Of a DNA stretch of 14,295 nucleotides, positions 1 through 7,083 are shown one piece after another. Location: positions 1 through 14,295 of the forward strand of contig JAFDCT010000203.1 in assembly GCA_019312695.1 (NCBI GenBank), in the 5' to 3' direction. Origin of the DNA: Deltaproteobacteria bacterium (GTDB lineage Bacteria; Desulfobacterota; Desulfobulbia; Desulfobulbales; BM004). The notes below the pieces were generated by a model. It saw nothing but the letters and a program-made list of their open reading frames with translations, was not told the DNA's origin and ran no database searches. Position 1 is the first letter of the stretch. Each line of letters begins with the position of its first letter. The translations under genes and the position numbers were made by a program.

Positions 1-121
1 CAACGTAACGATCGAAGGCACCCTGATCACACCGATCGCCATGGAGAAAGAGCTTCGTTTCGCAATCCGTGAAGGTGGGCGTACAGTTGGTGCAGGCGTT
101 ATTAGCGAAATTATCGAATAG
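1..121 (+). CDS. tuf: Elongation factor Tu, C-terminal end (partial)
   Basis: The frame beginning at base 2 reads the last 39 residues of EF-Tu, ending in [14 protein letters not shown] and a TAG stop. This is the end of beta-barrel domain 3, which helps hold aminoacyl-tRNA; the GTPase domain lies outside the window. EF-Tu delivers aminoacyl-tRNA to the ribosomal A site in the cytoplasm. It sits seven bases upstream of rpsJ, the common tuf-rpsJ arrangement, so the two are probably co-transcribed. The 5' part is cut by the window edge, so nothing can be said of the start or promoter. Confidence 0.96.
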   Translation, partial: NVTIEGTLITPIAMEKELRFAIREGGRTVGAGVISEIIE

Positions 122-128
122 GAATTAT

Positions 129-449
129 ATGAACATGGTTACAACCGATAAAATCCGAATAAAACTGAAGGGATATGATCATAAGTTGCTGGATCAGTCC
201 ACAAGGGAAATTGTTGAAACGGCAAAACGGACCGGTGCTACGGTAGCAGGACCGATTCCCATGCCGACGACAATCAATAAGTTCTGTGTTCTGCGTTCAC
301 CGCATGTGGATAAAAAATCCAGGGAACAGTTTGAAATGCGGACGCACCGTCGGCTGCTTGATATTCTCGAGCCGACCCAGCAGACCATAGACTCCCTGAT
401 GAAGTTGGAACTGTCCGCTGGTGTTGATGTAGAGATCAAACTGCCATAG
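129..449 (+). CDS. rpsJ: 30S ribosomal protein S10
   Basis: S10 belongs to the 30S head and also serves as NusE in transcription antitermination. The 106-residue product has the typical start [20 protein letters not shown] and the conserved S10 loop at about residues 56-75 ([20 protein letters not shown]). The frame is open further upstream to a GTG at 69 inside tuf, but that would add 20 residues foreign to S10. I chose the ATG at 129 because AGGA at 120-123, overlapping the tuf stop, is well placed for it; the ATG at 135 (104 residues) is the alternative. First gene of the S10 block. An 85-base spacer follows. Confidence 0.95.
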   Translation: MNMVTTDKIRIKLKGYDHKLLDQSTREIVETAKRTGATVAGPIPMPTTINKFCVLRSPHVDKKSREQFEMRTHRRLLDILEPTQQTIDSLMKLELSAGVDVEIKLP

Positions 450-534
450 GCAAGAGATATGACTCCGGGGCATGAACTGATTGATATTCCCGGTTGCTAA
501 CCAGTTAAATTTTCAGAAGTGAGTGTACAGTACA

Positions 535-1164
535 ATGCCGAATACAATGGGATTGCTTGGTAAGAAAATTGGAATGACCAGAGTCTACTCTGAACAGGGG
601 CAGGCTATACCTGTAACAGTAATTGAGGCAGGTCCATGCGTGGTTCTTCAGAAAAAGACTGAGACCAAAGATGGCTATAATGCCATTCAGGTCGGTTTCG
701 GCTCCAAGAAGGAAGCACGGCTGAATAAACCAGAGGCCGGTCATTGCAAGGCAGCCTCCAAAGGCGGATTTTATCACATGAAGGAATTCAGGGTTGCTGA
801 TCCTGAAACCTATGAGCTTGGTCAGGAAATACAGCTTGCTGAGCTTGTGAAGATCGGGGATGAGGTTCAAATCAGCGGCACGAGCAAGGGACGTGGATTC
901 CAGGGTGTTATAAAAAGGCACGGTTTTAAAGGTGGCAGGAAAACCCATGGTTCGATGTTTCACAGGCGTCCGGGGTCCATCGGCTGTTCCGCCTGGCCCA
1001 GCAGGGTTATTAAAGGAAAAAAGATGCCCGGCCGTATGGGAAATGAAAAAATAACCAAAAAGAATCTGACCGTCATAGATGTGCGTGATGATGAACATAT
1101 TTTGCTGGTCAAAGGATCTGTACCGGGTGCCAAAGAGGGCCTTCTGCAGATCTATACAAAATAA
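535..1164 (+). CDS. rplC: 50S ribosomal protein L3
   Basis: L3 is an early-assembly 23S rRNA binder whose long loop reaches toward the peptidyl transferase centre. The product from the ATG at 535 has 209 residues, the usual length, and opens with GLLGKKIGMTRVYSEQGQ. The central extension GSMFHRRPGSIGCSAWPS and KGKKMPGRMG are diagnostic. The Gln methylated by PrmB in enterobacterial L3 is replaced by other residues here, as in many non-gamma lineages. The start is uncertain: GTG at 523 adds four residues, ATG at 547 removes four, and no strong ribosome binding site decides among them. Followed by a structured 39-base spacer before rplD. Confidence 0.95.
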   Translation: MPNTMGLLGKKIGMTRVYSEQGQAIPVTVIEAGPCVVLQKKTETKDGYNAIQVGFGSKKEARLNKPEAGHCKAASKGGFYHMKEFRVADPETYELGQEIQLAELVKIGDEVQISGTSKGRGFQGVIKRHGFKGGRKTHGSMFHRRPGSIGCSAWPSRVIKGKKMPGRMGNEKITKKNLTVIDVRDDEHILLVKGSVPGAKEGLLQIYTK

Positions 1165-1169
1165 AGGGT

Positions 1170-1203
1170 CAGCCATTAAGCGGCTGTTTGAGGAGAACTC
1201 AAA
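1170..1203 (+). promoter_or_regulatory. Tandem hairpins abutting the rplD start
   Basis: Two adjacent 17-base inverted repeats fill most of the 39-base rplC-rplD spacer. Hairpin 1 pairs CAGCC (1170-1174) with GGCTG (1182-1186) over a 7-base loop. Hairpin 2 pairs TTTGAG (1187-1192) with CTCAAA (1198-1203) over GAGAA, and ends on the base before the rplD ATG. The Shine-Dalgarno core GAGGAG lies in its stem and loop, so folding would hide it. A role in translational control of L4 is an inference; L4 autoregulates the S10 operon in E. coli, at a different site. Confidence 0.45.
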
Positions 1204-1827
1204 ATGGCAGTAACTGAGGTATATAATACCGACAACAAAAAAGTTGGAGAGGTCGAGTTGAATGACGCCCTCTTCGGTCTTGAGGTCAAGAAACATATCC
1301 TGCATGATGTTGTCAAGATGCAGTTGGCAAATCGGCGGGCTGGTACAGCATGCACCAAGACCAGAACTGAAGTGCGTGGTGGCGGCAAAAAGCCCTTTCG
1401 TCAGAAGGGAACCGGCCGGGCCCGTCAAGGCACGAACCGTTCTCCACTCAATCGTGGCGGCGGTGTTGTTTTTGGCCCCAAACCAAGGGATTACAGCTAC
1501 AAGCTTCCCAAGAAGGTTCGCAAGCTTGGGGTACGTATGGCACTCAGCGCCAGATTTTCAGAGAAAAACATGCTCGTGCTCGAAGGTTTCGACCTTGCTG
1601 ATATTAAAACAAAGCAGTTTGTCGGAGTCATGAAAAAATTGAATATCGACAACGGGCTCATAGTAATACCAGAAAAAAATGATAACCTGGAAAAGTCTTC
1701 CCGTAATGTTCAGGGTTATAAAGTGATTCAGGCCGACGGTCTTAATGTCTATGACATACTGTTGCACAGGAACCTTGTTATGCTTCAGCCATGCCTGGAT
1801 CAATTGGAGAAGAGGTTGTTAGCATGA
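1204..1827 (+). CDS. rplD: 50S ribosomal protein L4
   Basis: L4 binds 23S rRNA domain I and lines the narrow part of the exit tunnel with its loop; in E. coli it also represses its own operon. The 207-residue product has the expected tunnel-loop region at about residues 45-90, rich in Gly, Arg and Lys (GGGKKPFRQKGTGRARQG), then FGPKPRDYSYKLPKKVR. The ATG at 1204 is preceded by GAGGAG within a potential hairpin. Its TGA stop overlaps the rplW ATG as ATGA, which suggests translational coupling. This TGA is one of several showing that TGA terminates in this genome. Confidence 0.96.
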   Translation: MAVTEVYNTDNKKVGEVELNDALFGLEVKKHILHDVVKMQLANRRAGTACTKTRTEVRGGGKKPFRQKGTGRARQGTNRSPLNRGGGVVFGPKPRDYSYKLPKKVRKLGVRMALSARFSEKNMLVLEGFDLADIKTKQFVGVMKKLNIDNGLIVIPEKNDNLEKSSRNVQGYKVIQADGLNVYDILLHRNLVMLQPCLDQLEKRLLA

Positions 1828-2108
1828 ATAAATACAGTGTAATTAAGGGACCCTGCCTTACTGAAAAGGGAGATCAGCTGCAGGAGAGTTTCGGCAAAGC
1901 AGTGGTCAAAGTGGACAGGAAGGCGAACAAGGTTGAGATCAAGGAAGCAGTCGAGCAGATCTTTAATGTTAAGGTGGCAACGGTCAGGACTTCAAAAGTC
2001 AGGGGCAAACTGAAAAGAGTCGGCAGGCATATGGGACGAACTCCGGATTGGAAAAAGGCCTATATCACTCTTAAGGAAGGCAAAATTAATTTTCTGGAAG
2101 AGTTATAG
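1824..2108 (+). CDS. rplW: 50S ribosomal protein L23
   Basis: L23 sits at the exit-tunnel rim and is the docking point for trigger factor and SRP. The 94-residue product begins MNKYSVIKGPCLTEKG and carries the conserved VEQIFNVKVATVRT (about 43-56) and DWKKAYITLKEG (about 75-86) segments. An earlier ATG at 1791 in the same frame lies inside rplD and would add an unrelated N-terminus. The start at 1824 overlaps the rplD stop by four bases and has AGAGG at 1811-1815 upstream. A 122-base spacer with possible alternative RNA pairings follows. Confidence 0.95.
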   Translation: MNKYSVIKGPCLTEKGDQLQESFGKAVVKVDRKANKVEIKEAVEQIFNVKVATVRTSKVRGKLKRVGRHMGRTPDWKKAYITLKEGKINFLEEL

Positions 2109-2132
2109 GGAATTCGGGGAAATGACGTTCAT

Positions 2133-2226
2133 CCGGGTTGACAGAGGCTAGATTAAATCGGGCTGGACCCGGCAAACAACCCCAGCCTTGGGGTGAGAAT
2201 TACTGAAGTTGAAAATTATCGGGGTT
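2133..2226 (+). promoter_or_regulatory. Spacer with mutually exclusive stems before rplB
   Basis: The rplW-rplB spacer holds short complementary pairs that compete for the same bases. CCGGGT (2133-2138) can pair with ACCCGG (2167-2172). GGCTGG (2161-2166) can pair with CCAGCC (2182-2187). ACCCCA (2179-2184) can pair with TGGGGT (2189-2194) around a GCCT loop. AACCCC (2178-2183) also matches GGGGTT (2221-2226) at the rplB ribosome binding site. This is the form of an alternating switch, but the stems are only about 6 base pairs, so function is speculative. Confidence 0.3.
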
Positions 2227-2230
2227 ACAA

Positions 2231-3052
2231 ATGGCTATTAAAACATATAAACCAACAACACCAGGGAAACGGAACCATGTTTCGATTATAAATCCTGAGC
2301 TTTCAAAAGAATCACCTGAAAAAAGCCTGGTCAGGAAACTAACTCGTTCCGGCGGCAGAAACAACAATGGCAGGGTGACTTCCCGCCATATCGGTGGAGG
2401 CCATAAAAGAAAATACCGGGTGATTGACTTTAAGCGCAACAAGGTTGATATCCCGGCCAAGGTAGCATCAATTGAATATGATCCGAACCGTTCCGCCAAT
2501 ATTGCCCTGCTTTTTTATTCCGACGGTGAAAAAAGATACATACTCTCTCCGGCCGGTATAAAAGTAGGTGACATTGTTGAGGCCGGTGACAATGTGGATA
2601 TCAAGATTGGAAACTGTCTGGCCATGGGCAATATCCCCTTGGGAACCATCATACATAATGTTGAGATGAAAATAGGCAAGGGAGCGCAACTCGTCAGAAG
2701 TGCCGGTACCGCTGCACAGTTGATGGCAAAGGAAGGCGATTATGTTCTGGTCAAGCTGCCCTCCGGCGAAGTACGCCGTTTTCATAGGAAATGCAGGGCC
2801 TGCATTGGACAGATCGGGAATGCCGAGCATGAAAGCCAGAAGCTTGGTAAGGCGGGGCGTACCAGGTGGCAGGGCAAACGTCCCAGCGTGCGTGGTGTGG
2901 CGATGAACCCGGTGGATCATCCCATGGGTGGTGGTGAAGGCAAGAGTTCCGGCGGCCGGCACCCCTGTACACCTTGGGGTTTCCCGACCAAGGGTTATAA
3001 GACGAGAGGGAGGAAGCCCTCTGATAAGGATATTGTTAAAAAGAGGTCATAA
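2231..3052 (+). CDS. rplB: 50S ribosomal protein L2
   Basis: L2 is one of the most conserved 50S proteins. It is needed for subunit association and sits near the peptidyl transferase centre. The 273-residue product has the full family length: N-terminal [14 protein letters not shown], the OB-fold core with [16 protein letters not shown], and the C-terminal [18 protein letters not shown] at 225-242, which includes the invariant His230. It ends in a basic tail typical of L2. The ATG at 2231 follows GGGGTT at 2221-2226, a modest ribosome binding site that may be paired in the spacer RNA. Confidence 0.97.
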   Translation: MAIKTYKPTTPGKRNHVSIINPELSKESPEKSLVRKLTRSGGRNNNGRVTSRHIGGGHKRKYRVIDFKRNKVDIPAKVASIEYDPNRSANIALLFYSDGEKRYILSPAGIKVGDIVEAGDNVDIKIGNCLAMGNIPLGTIIHNVEMKIGKGAQLVRSAGTAAQLMAKEGDYVLVKLPSGEVRRFHRKCRACIGQIGNAEHESQKLGKAGRTRWQGKRPSVRGVAMNPVDHPMGGGEGKSSGGRHPCTPWGFPTKGYKTRGRKPSDKDIVKKRS

Positions 3053-3075
3053 GACTGTTTTAGGGGGTAGCAAAA

Positions 3076-3351
3076 GTGGCTCGATCAGTTAAAAAAGGTC
3101 CGTTTGTTGACGACCATCTCATGGAAAAAGTACAGCAGGCCCGGGAAAGCAAATCAAGAAAGGTAATCAAGACCTGGTCTAGAAGGTCTGATATTACACC
3201 TGACATGGTGGGCTTGACCTTCGCGGTACATAACGGCAAAAAGTTTATTCCGGTTTTTGTCACCGAAAATATGGTAGGCCATAAGCTGGGTGAGTTTTCA
3301 CCGACCAGGACTTTTTACAGTCATGCCGGTGACAGGAAAATAAAGAAATAA
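3076..3351 (+). CDS. rpsS: 30S ribosomal protein S19
   Basis: S19 lies in the 30S head, pairs with S13 and contacts the A-site tRNA region. The 91-residue product starts [20 protein letters not shown] and carries the family signature from [20 protein letters not shown] to [14 protein letters not shown]. The start is GTG at 3076, supported by AGGGGG at 3062-3067 with 8-base spacing and by the exact N-terminal match. No ATG fits. It is one of six small-subunit genes here with a non-ATG start. A strong hairpin begins eight bases after its stop. Confidence 0.95.
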   Translation: MARSVKKGPFVDDHLMEKVQQARESKSRKVIKTWSRRSDITPDMVGLTFAVHNGKKFIPVFVTENMVGHKLGEFSPTRTFYSHAGDRKIKK

Positions 3352-3359
3352 GAAAGCTG

Positions 3360-3387
3360 CCCAGTGGCAAAGATATTTGTCACTGGG
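3360..3387 (+). promoter_or_regulatory. 12-bp hairpin between rpsS and rplV
   Basis: Bases 3360-3371 (CCCAGTGGCAAA) pair with 3376-3387 (TTTGTCACTGGG) over a GATA tetraloop. The stem is 12 base pairs with a single G-T wobble and no bulge. It is followed by AGTTTACGAG, not a T-run, so it does not look like an intrinsic terminator. It could be a transcript-processing site, a 3'-end stabiliser, or a binding site for a ribosomal protein; nothing in the sequence distinguishes these. Confidence 0.6.
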
Positions 3388-3435
3388 AGTTTACGAGATT
3401 AAACAGGACTGTAAGAAATAAAAGGAGTTCACGCC

Positions 3436-3768
3436 ATGGAAGCAAAGGCGGTTGCTCGATTTATCCGGATATCACCACAAAAGGCTCGTTTGGTGGCGGA
3501 CGTTGTCAGGGGACTTGAAGTTGACAAGGCCATTACAACCCTGCGTTTTATGCCCAAAAAAGGAGCACAACTCATCCGGAAAGTTATTGAGTCGGCAGTG
3601 GCAAATGCCAGCCAGAGTCAGGAAATTGATGTAGATACCCTGTACATCAAAAAGATTTATATTGATGGCGGCCCGATGCTTAAGAGAATACGGCCGAGAG
3701 CCATGGGACGTGCAAACAGGATATTAAAAAGAACGAGCCATATTACGGTTGTTCTCGATGAGCAATAA
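3436..3768 (+). CDS. rplV: 50S ribosomal protein L22
   Basis: L22 contacts all 23S rRNA domains, and its long beta-hairpin lines the exit tunnel opposite L4. The 110-residue product begins MEAKAVARFIRISPQKARLV, has VIESAVANASQ mid-protein, and carries the hairpin region GGPMLKRIRPRAMGRANRIL at about residues 78-97. The ATG at 3436 follows AAAGGAG (3421-3427) with 8-base spacing. The gene follows the rpsS-rplV hairpin and is 59 bases upstream of rpsC. Confidence 0.96.
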   Translation: MEAKAVARFIRISPQKARLVADVVRGLEVDKAITTLRFMPKKGAQLIRKVIESAVANASQSQEIDVDTLYIKKIYIDGGPMLKRIRPRAMGRANRILKRTSHITVVLDEQ

Positions 3769-3827
3769 TTACTACACAGTGTTTATCAGACAAGGTCAAA
3801 ATAACTTAGCGTAAATGGAGGAAGATT

Positions 3828-4469
3828 TTGGGTCAGAAAGTTAATCCTATTGGTTTGCGGCTCAACATTACACGGGGCTGGGAATCTACCTGGTATGCAG
3901 ATAAAGGTTATTCCAAATATCTGCTGGAAGACCAGGAGATCAAGAAATATTTGAAAAGCAGACTCTTTCATGCCGGTATTGCAAGAATAAATGTGGAAAG
4001 GACCGGTGAAAAAGTAAGAGTAAAGCTCCATACCGCAAGACCCGGAATCATTATCGGTAAAAAGGGTGTTGAGATAGAGGCCTTGAAGCAGGATCTCGAC
4101 AAGCTGACCAAGAGGGAATCCGTGATCGACATTCAGGAAGTCCGGCGTCCTGAAGCAGATGCGCAGCTGGTCGCAGAAAATGTTGCCATGCAGTTGGAAA
4201 GGCGTGTCGCCTTCAGGCGAGCCATGAAAAAGGCAGTTAACACTGCTTTGCGCTTTGGCGTTAAGGGCATCAAAATTTCCTGTGCCGGACGCCTGGGTGG
4301 TGCTGAAATGGCCCGGCGGGAATGGTACCGCGAAGGCAGGGTCCCCCTCCATACTCTGCGGGCTGATATTGATTACGGATTGGCAGAGGCAAAAACAACC
4401 TATGGCATTATCGGAGTCAAGGTCTGGATATTCAAGGGCGAAGTTCTTGAAGGTATGGAAGAGGAATAA
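3828..4469 (+). CDS. rpsC: 30S ribosomal protein S3
   Basis: S3 forms part of the mRNA entry tunnel and helicase of the 30S subunit. The 213-residue product opens [21 protein letters not shown] type II KH domain follows, with its GxxG loop as GKKG at 77-80, then the C-terminal domain with [20 protein letters not shown] and [20 protein letters not shown]. The start is TTG at 3828, seven residues before the family's invariant NP, with an excellent GGAGGAA at 3817-3823. It is followed by the longest spacer in the window (187 bases). Confidence 0.95.
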   Translation: MGQKVNPIGLRLNITRGWESTWYADKGYSKYLLEDQEIKKYLKSRLFHAGIARINVERTGEKVRVKLHTARPGIIIGKKGVEIEALKQDLDKLTKRESVIDIQEVRRPEADAQLVAENVAMQLERRVAFRRAMKKAVNTALRFGVKGIKISCAGRLGGAEMARREWYREGRVPLHTLRADIDYGLAEAKTTYGIIGVKVWIFKGEVLEGMEEE

Positions 4470-4656
4470 TTGAGAGAAGCAATTGTTAAGCGGTGGTGAA
4501 TTCAAGCCGCTGAATATTGTCGGTATCATAAAAACACCCTTTCAGGGCATAAAAAAAAGATGCGGACAGGTATTTCGCCTAGATAATGTTGATTTTATTA
4601 GGCCCAGTTGTTGACTGCGAAACTGTTTATAATTGTAAAAAAATTGAGGAATATCC
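4470..4656 (+). other. 187-base AT-rich spacer before rplP with a -10-like box
   Basis: This is the longest non-coding stretch in the window, and it is unusual because rpsC and rplP are normally tightly packed. It holds a 5-bp hairpin AGCGG/CCGCT (4489-4493 with 4507-4511) enclosing the palindrome TGAATTCA, a small CCCT-TTC-AGGG hairpin followed by an A-run, and a perfect TATAAT at 4628-4633. The nearest TTGACT (4611-4616) is only 11 bases upstream, too close for a standard sigma70 promoter. I see no small gene. An internal promoter or regulatory leader is possible but unproven. Confidence 0.35.
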
Positions 4657-5073
4657 ATGTTAAGTCCGAAAAAAGTCAAATATAGAAAACAAATGAAAGG
4701 CCGCATGCGGGGTACAGCCCAGCGTGGATCTACCATCAGCTTCGGCGATTATGGTTTGAAAGCGGTACAGTGCTGATACATGACAGCCCAGCAGATAGAA
4801 GCTGCCCGTATCGCCATTAACAGGACGGTTAAACGTGGCGGCAAGATGTGGATCAGGATTTTTCCGGATAAACCTTTGACCAAAAAACCTGCAGAAACCA
4901 GGATGGGTAAAGGTAAGGGTAGTCCGGAGCAGTGGGTGGCTGTTATCAGGCCCGGGCGCATCCTTTATGAACTGACAGGGGTTGACGAAGCTTTGGCGGT
5001 GAAGGCTCTGAGGTTGGCCGGCAACAAACTGCCTTTTGCCACCAAGGTGATCGCAAGGAGTACAACGTTATGA
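4657..5073 (+). CDS. rplP: 50S ribosomal protein L16, interrupted by in-frame TGA at codon 40
   Basis: L16 organises the A-tRNA elbow site of the 50S subunit and is needed for normal growth. From the ATG at 4657 (GAGG at 4646-4649) the frame reads [19 protein letters not shown] up to residue 39, then TGA at 4774-4776, then continues in the same frame as typical L16: [56 protein letters not shown]. Total 138 codons, the usual length. Relatives usually have a small residue, often Gly, at this codon, so a single GGA-to-TGA change explains it. An ATG two codons later (4780) could restart a 97-residue piece. Sequence error, nonsense mutation, restart or readthrough are all open. It ends by ATGA overlap with rpmC. 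Confidence 0.85.
4774..4776 (+). other. In-frame TGA inside rplP
   Basis: The codon lies between TGC (Cys39) and TAC (Tyr41) of the L16 frame. Downstream bases give only a weak CAGC/GCTG stem (4789-4792 with 4801-4804) with an 8-base loop, lacking the GGU-type apical loop expected of a bacterial SECIS. At least five other genes in the window end at TGA exactly where the family ends, so general recoding is unlikely. Confidence 0.9.
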
Positions 5074-5273
5074 AAGCTAAGGATTTTCGTAATAAATTAC
5101 GCGAAATGAGTGAAGAGGAACTGGCGGCCAAAGAACGCGACCTGCGGGAAGACTACTTCAAGCTAAAATTTCAGCATGGTGTCGGTCAGTTGGAAAATAC
5201 CGGCAGGCTCAGCCAAATAAGGAAGGATATTGCCCGCGTCCTGACTGCCCAAAATGCCAAAAAAACTGCCTAG
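5070..5273 (+). CDS. rpmC: 50S ribosomal protein L29
   Basis: L29 is a small helical-hairpin protein next to L23 at the tunnel exit. The 67-residue product starts [20 protein letters not shown] and has the family motif [28 protein letters not shown] in the second helix. The ATG at 5070 overlaps the rplP stop as ATGA and uses AAGGAG at 5055-5060 within rplP, so L29 translation is probably coupled to ribosomes finishing L16. This matters if the rplP TGA stops ribosomes. A 6-bp hairpin (5266-5271 with 5277-5282) straddles its stop codon. Confidence 0.95.
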   Translation: MKAKDFRNKLREMSEEELAAKERDLREDYFKLKFQHGVGQLENTGRLSQIRKDIARVLTAQNAKKTA

Positions 5274-5318
5274 CAGAGGCAGGTAAGCCCTCTTTAGAAT
5301 ACTTTAGGAATATGACAG

Positions 5319-5579
5319 ATGAGTGAGACAAAAATTGCACGGAAAACAAAAATCGGTTCTGTGATCAGCAATAAAATGGACAAAAGTGTTGTAGTTCAGG
5401 TTGATCGCCGCATCCGTCATAAATTGTACGGCAAATTTATGCGCAAGCGTGTCAAGTATATGGTGGATGATCCCAACAATATATGTAATGTTGGCGATCT
5501 CGTCCTGATTGAAGAGTGCAGACCGCTGAGCAAAAACAAAAGGTGGCGTGTGCGTTCTGTGGTGGAACAGGCTGTTTGA
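5319..5579 (+). CDS. rpsQ: 30S ribosomal protein S17
   Basis: S17 is a primary 16S rRNA binder with an OB fold. The 86-residue product carries RKTKIGSVISNKMDKSVVVQ near its start, then KLYGKFMRKRVKYMVDDPNN, and the family signature GDLVLIEECRPLSKNKRWRV. The ATG at 5319 has AGGA at 5306-5309 upstream. It ends in TGA at 5577-5579. It is the last gene of the S10 block and is separated from rplN by a 102-base spacer with repeats. Confidence 0.96.
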   Translation: MSETKIARKTKIGSVISNKMDKSVVVQVDRRIRHKLYGKFMRKRVKYMVDDPNNICNVGDLVLIEECRPLSKNKRWRVRSVVEQAV

Positions 5580-5681
5580 TCCAGAGGCAGGCGGCAAGAA
5601 GTAACAGGCAGAAACGGGAGGCGGCAATAAAGCGGCCTCATACTAAAAAGGTACACAACCTGCTGGTTGTTTGGTGATGCT
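5580..5681 (+). repeat. rpsQ-rplN spacer with direct repeat and hairpin
   Basis: AGGCGGCAAGAA (5589-5600) recurs as AGGCGGCAATAA (5619-5630), exactly 30 bases later with one mismatch. GGCAG units also recur between them. Just downstream, ACAACC (5655-5660) pairs with GGTTGT (5665-5670) over a TGCT loop, immediately before the weak rplN binding site GGTGAT (5673-5678). The repeat may simply be a small local duplication; the hairpin could affect rplN initiation. This spacer lies at the usual S10/spc operon boundary. Confidence 0.4.
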
Positions 5682-6050
5682 ATGATACAGACAGAAACAT
5701 TACTTAATGTGGCTGATAACTCCGGGGCAAAGAAGGTCCTTTGTATTAGGGTTCTTGGTGGTACACGCCGCCGCTATGCAAAAATAGGTGATATCATTGT
5801 AGTGAGCGTTAAGGAAGCCATTCCGCATTCTAAAGTAAAAAAAGGTGATGTCATGCGGGCAGTAGTGGTCAGGACTGCCAAAGAACTGAAACGTTGGGAT
5901 GACACTTCGGTAAAGTTTGATGAGAACGGCGCGGTGCTGCTAACGGGAAGCGGTGATCCCATAGGTACCCGCATATTCGGACCAGTGGCAAGGGAACTAC
6001 GTGCTCTGGGGTTTATGAAGATTATCTCTCTGGCTCCTGAAGTTTTATAA
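5682..6050 (+). CDS. rplN: 50S ribosomal protein L14
   Basis: L14 lies at the subunit interface, forms bridges with 16S rRNA and is the binding site for RsfS in relatives. The product from ATG 5682 has the standard 122 residues, beginning [20 protein letters not shown] and containing [20 protein letters not shown] and the C-terminal [24 protein letters not shown] at 5667 in the same frame would add five residues and fall inside the spacer hairpin; the family length argues for 5682. The ribosome binding site is weak (GGTGAT). First gene of the spc block. Confidence 0.95.
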   Translation: MIQTETLLNVADNSGAKKVLCIRVLGGTRRRYAKIGDIIVVSVKEAIPHSKVKKGDVMRAVVVRTAKELKRWDDTSVKFDENGAVLLTGSGDPIGTRIFGPVARELRALGFMKIISLAPEVL

Positions 6051-6097
6051 TTGATTGAATAGTAAGCCGGCCGGAATAAAGGCAGGAGGCGGATATT

Positions 6098-6439
6098 ATG
6101 CAGCAAGGAAAGAATTTTTTGAAGGTGAATGATCAGGTAGAGGTCATTACAGGCAAGGACAAAGGTCGTGTTGGCAAGATCATCAAGGTCTACAAGAAAA
6201 GTGATAAAGCGCTGGTGGAAAGGATCAATATGATCAAGCGTCACACGAAGGCAAGAGCGGCCGGCCAGGAAGGTCAGATTGTTGATAAGGAGGCGCCGAT
6301 ACATGTATCCAACCTGATGCTTGTTTGCCCCAAATGTACTAGTACAGTGCGCGTGACCAGAAAGACTCTTGATGACGGCACAAAAGTGCGGGTCTGCAAG
6401 AAATGTTCTGAGAGTGTTGAGCCAAGCAAGAAGAAGTAA
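6098..6439 (+). CDS. rplX: 50S ribosomal protein L24, zinc-ribbon form
   Basis: L24 is an assembly initiator near the tunnel exit. The 113-residue product has a KOW motif at about residues 11-30 ([18 protein letters not shown]), then the conserved [10 protein letters not shown] segment. A C-terminal pair of CxxC motifs, C77PKC80 and C100KKC103, is likely to bind zinc; many L24 proteins lack it. The Lys-rich tail makes it slightly longer than the common 103-107 residues. The ATG at 6098 follows a strong AGGAGG at 6084-6089. The spacer before it holds a CCGGCCGG palindrome. Confidence 0.95.
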   Translation: MQQGKNFLKVNDQVEVITGKDKGRVGKIIKVYKKSDKALVERINMIKRHTKARAAGQEGQIVDKEAPIHVSNLMLVCPKCTSTVRVTRKTLDDGTKVRVCKKCSESVEPSKKK

Positions 6440-6471
6440 GAACGAGAGCGCAGCGAGCGGAGGCGATTTAA

Positions 6472-7011
6472 ATGTCTACTATACAAGAATATTATCAGAA
6501 AGAATGTGTTCCCCAACTTATGGAGCAATTCAATTACAAGAACATCATGGAAGTGCCTAAACTGGACAAGATTGTACTGAATATGGGGCTGGGAGAGGGT
6601 GTTCAGAATCCAAAATCCGTGGACCTGGCAGCACAGGAACTAACCATGATTGCCGGCCAGAAGGCTGTTGTCACCAAGGCAAAAAAATCCATTGCGACCT
6701 TTAAGCTCCGTCAGGGAATGCCCATCGGCTGCCGCGTGACACTGCGTAAGGAACGCATGTGGGATTTTTTTACCAAGCTGGTACAGATCGCACTGCCCAG
6801 GGTCAGGGACTTTCGCGGTCTGTCGGCCAAGATGTTTGATGGCCGGGGCAACTTTGCCATGGGCATCAAAGAGCAGATCATTTTTCCTGAAATTGACTAC
6901 GATAAAATTGAAAAGATCAGGGGCTTGAACGTGGTTATCACGACCACTGCCAAGACAGATGAGGAAGGCAGACAGTTGTTGCGGCTTCTTGGTATGCCGT
7001 TTCGGAAATAA
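6472..7011 (+). CDS. rplE: 50S ribosomal protein L5
   Basis: L5 carries 5S rRNA into the central protuberance and touches the P-site tRNA. The 179-residue product, typical in length, shows [20 protein letters not shown], then [39 protein letters not shown] and the C-terminal [19 protein letters not shown]. The ATG at 6472 has CGGAGG at 6458-6463 in a short spacer with alternating GAGCG/CAGCG units. Its stop is followed by 72 bases before rpsN. Confidence 0.97.
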   Translation: MSTIQEYYQKECVPQLMEQFNYKNIMEVPKLDKIVLNMGLGEGVQNPKSVDLAAQELTMIAGQKAVVTKAKKSIATFKLRQGMPIGCRVTLRKERMWDFFTKLVQIALPRVRDFRGLSAKMFDGRGNFAMGIKEQIIFPEIDYDKIEKIRGLNVVITTTAKTDEEGRQLLRLLGMPFRK

Positions 7012-7083
7012 ATTTTACCAAAGGGTTTTAGGAAAGAATTTGCCCGAGGTTTTTATTAACAAAAGCAGCCAAAGGAGGACGAT

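Noticed and set aside
69..128. Upstream extension of rpsJ from GTG 69
   Set aside because: It would overlap tuf and add 20 residues not found in S10; ATG 129 has its own binding site.
505..1428. 307-codon open frame on the minus strand over rplC-rplD
   Set aside because: It lies fully antisense to two certain ribosomal genes, has no recognisable domain and spans their spacer; a compositional shadow.
1791..1823. Upstream ATG for rplW inside rplD
   Set aside because: Adds residues foreign to L23; the ATGA overlap start at 1824 gives the exact family N-terminus.
3786..4529. 247-codon open frame on the minus strand over rpsC
   Set aside because: Antisense to rpsC, no family resemblance and no ribosome binding context that would outweigh the sense gene.
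4611..4633. TTGACT...TATAAT as a complete sigma70 promoter
   Set aside because: The spacer is 11 bases, far below the usual 16-18; only the -10-like box is kept as a weak observation.
4774..4820. Selenocysteine insertion in L16 at the in-frame TGA
   Set aside because: The downstream bases form only a 4-bp stem without a SECIS-like GGU apical loop, and no ribosomal protein L16 is known to me to use Sec.
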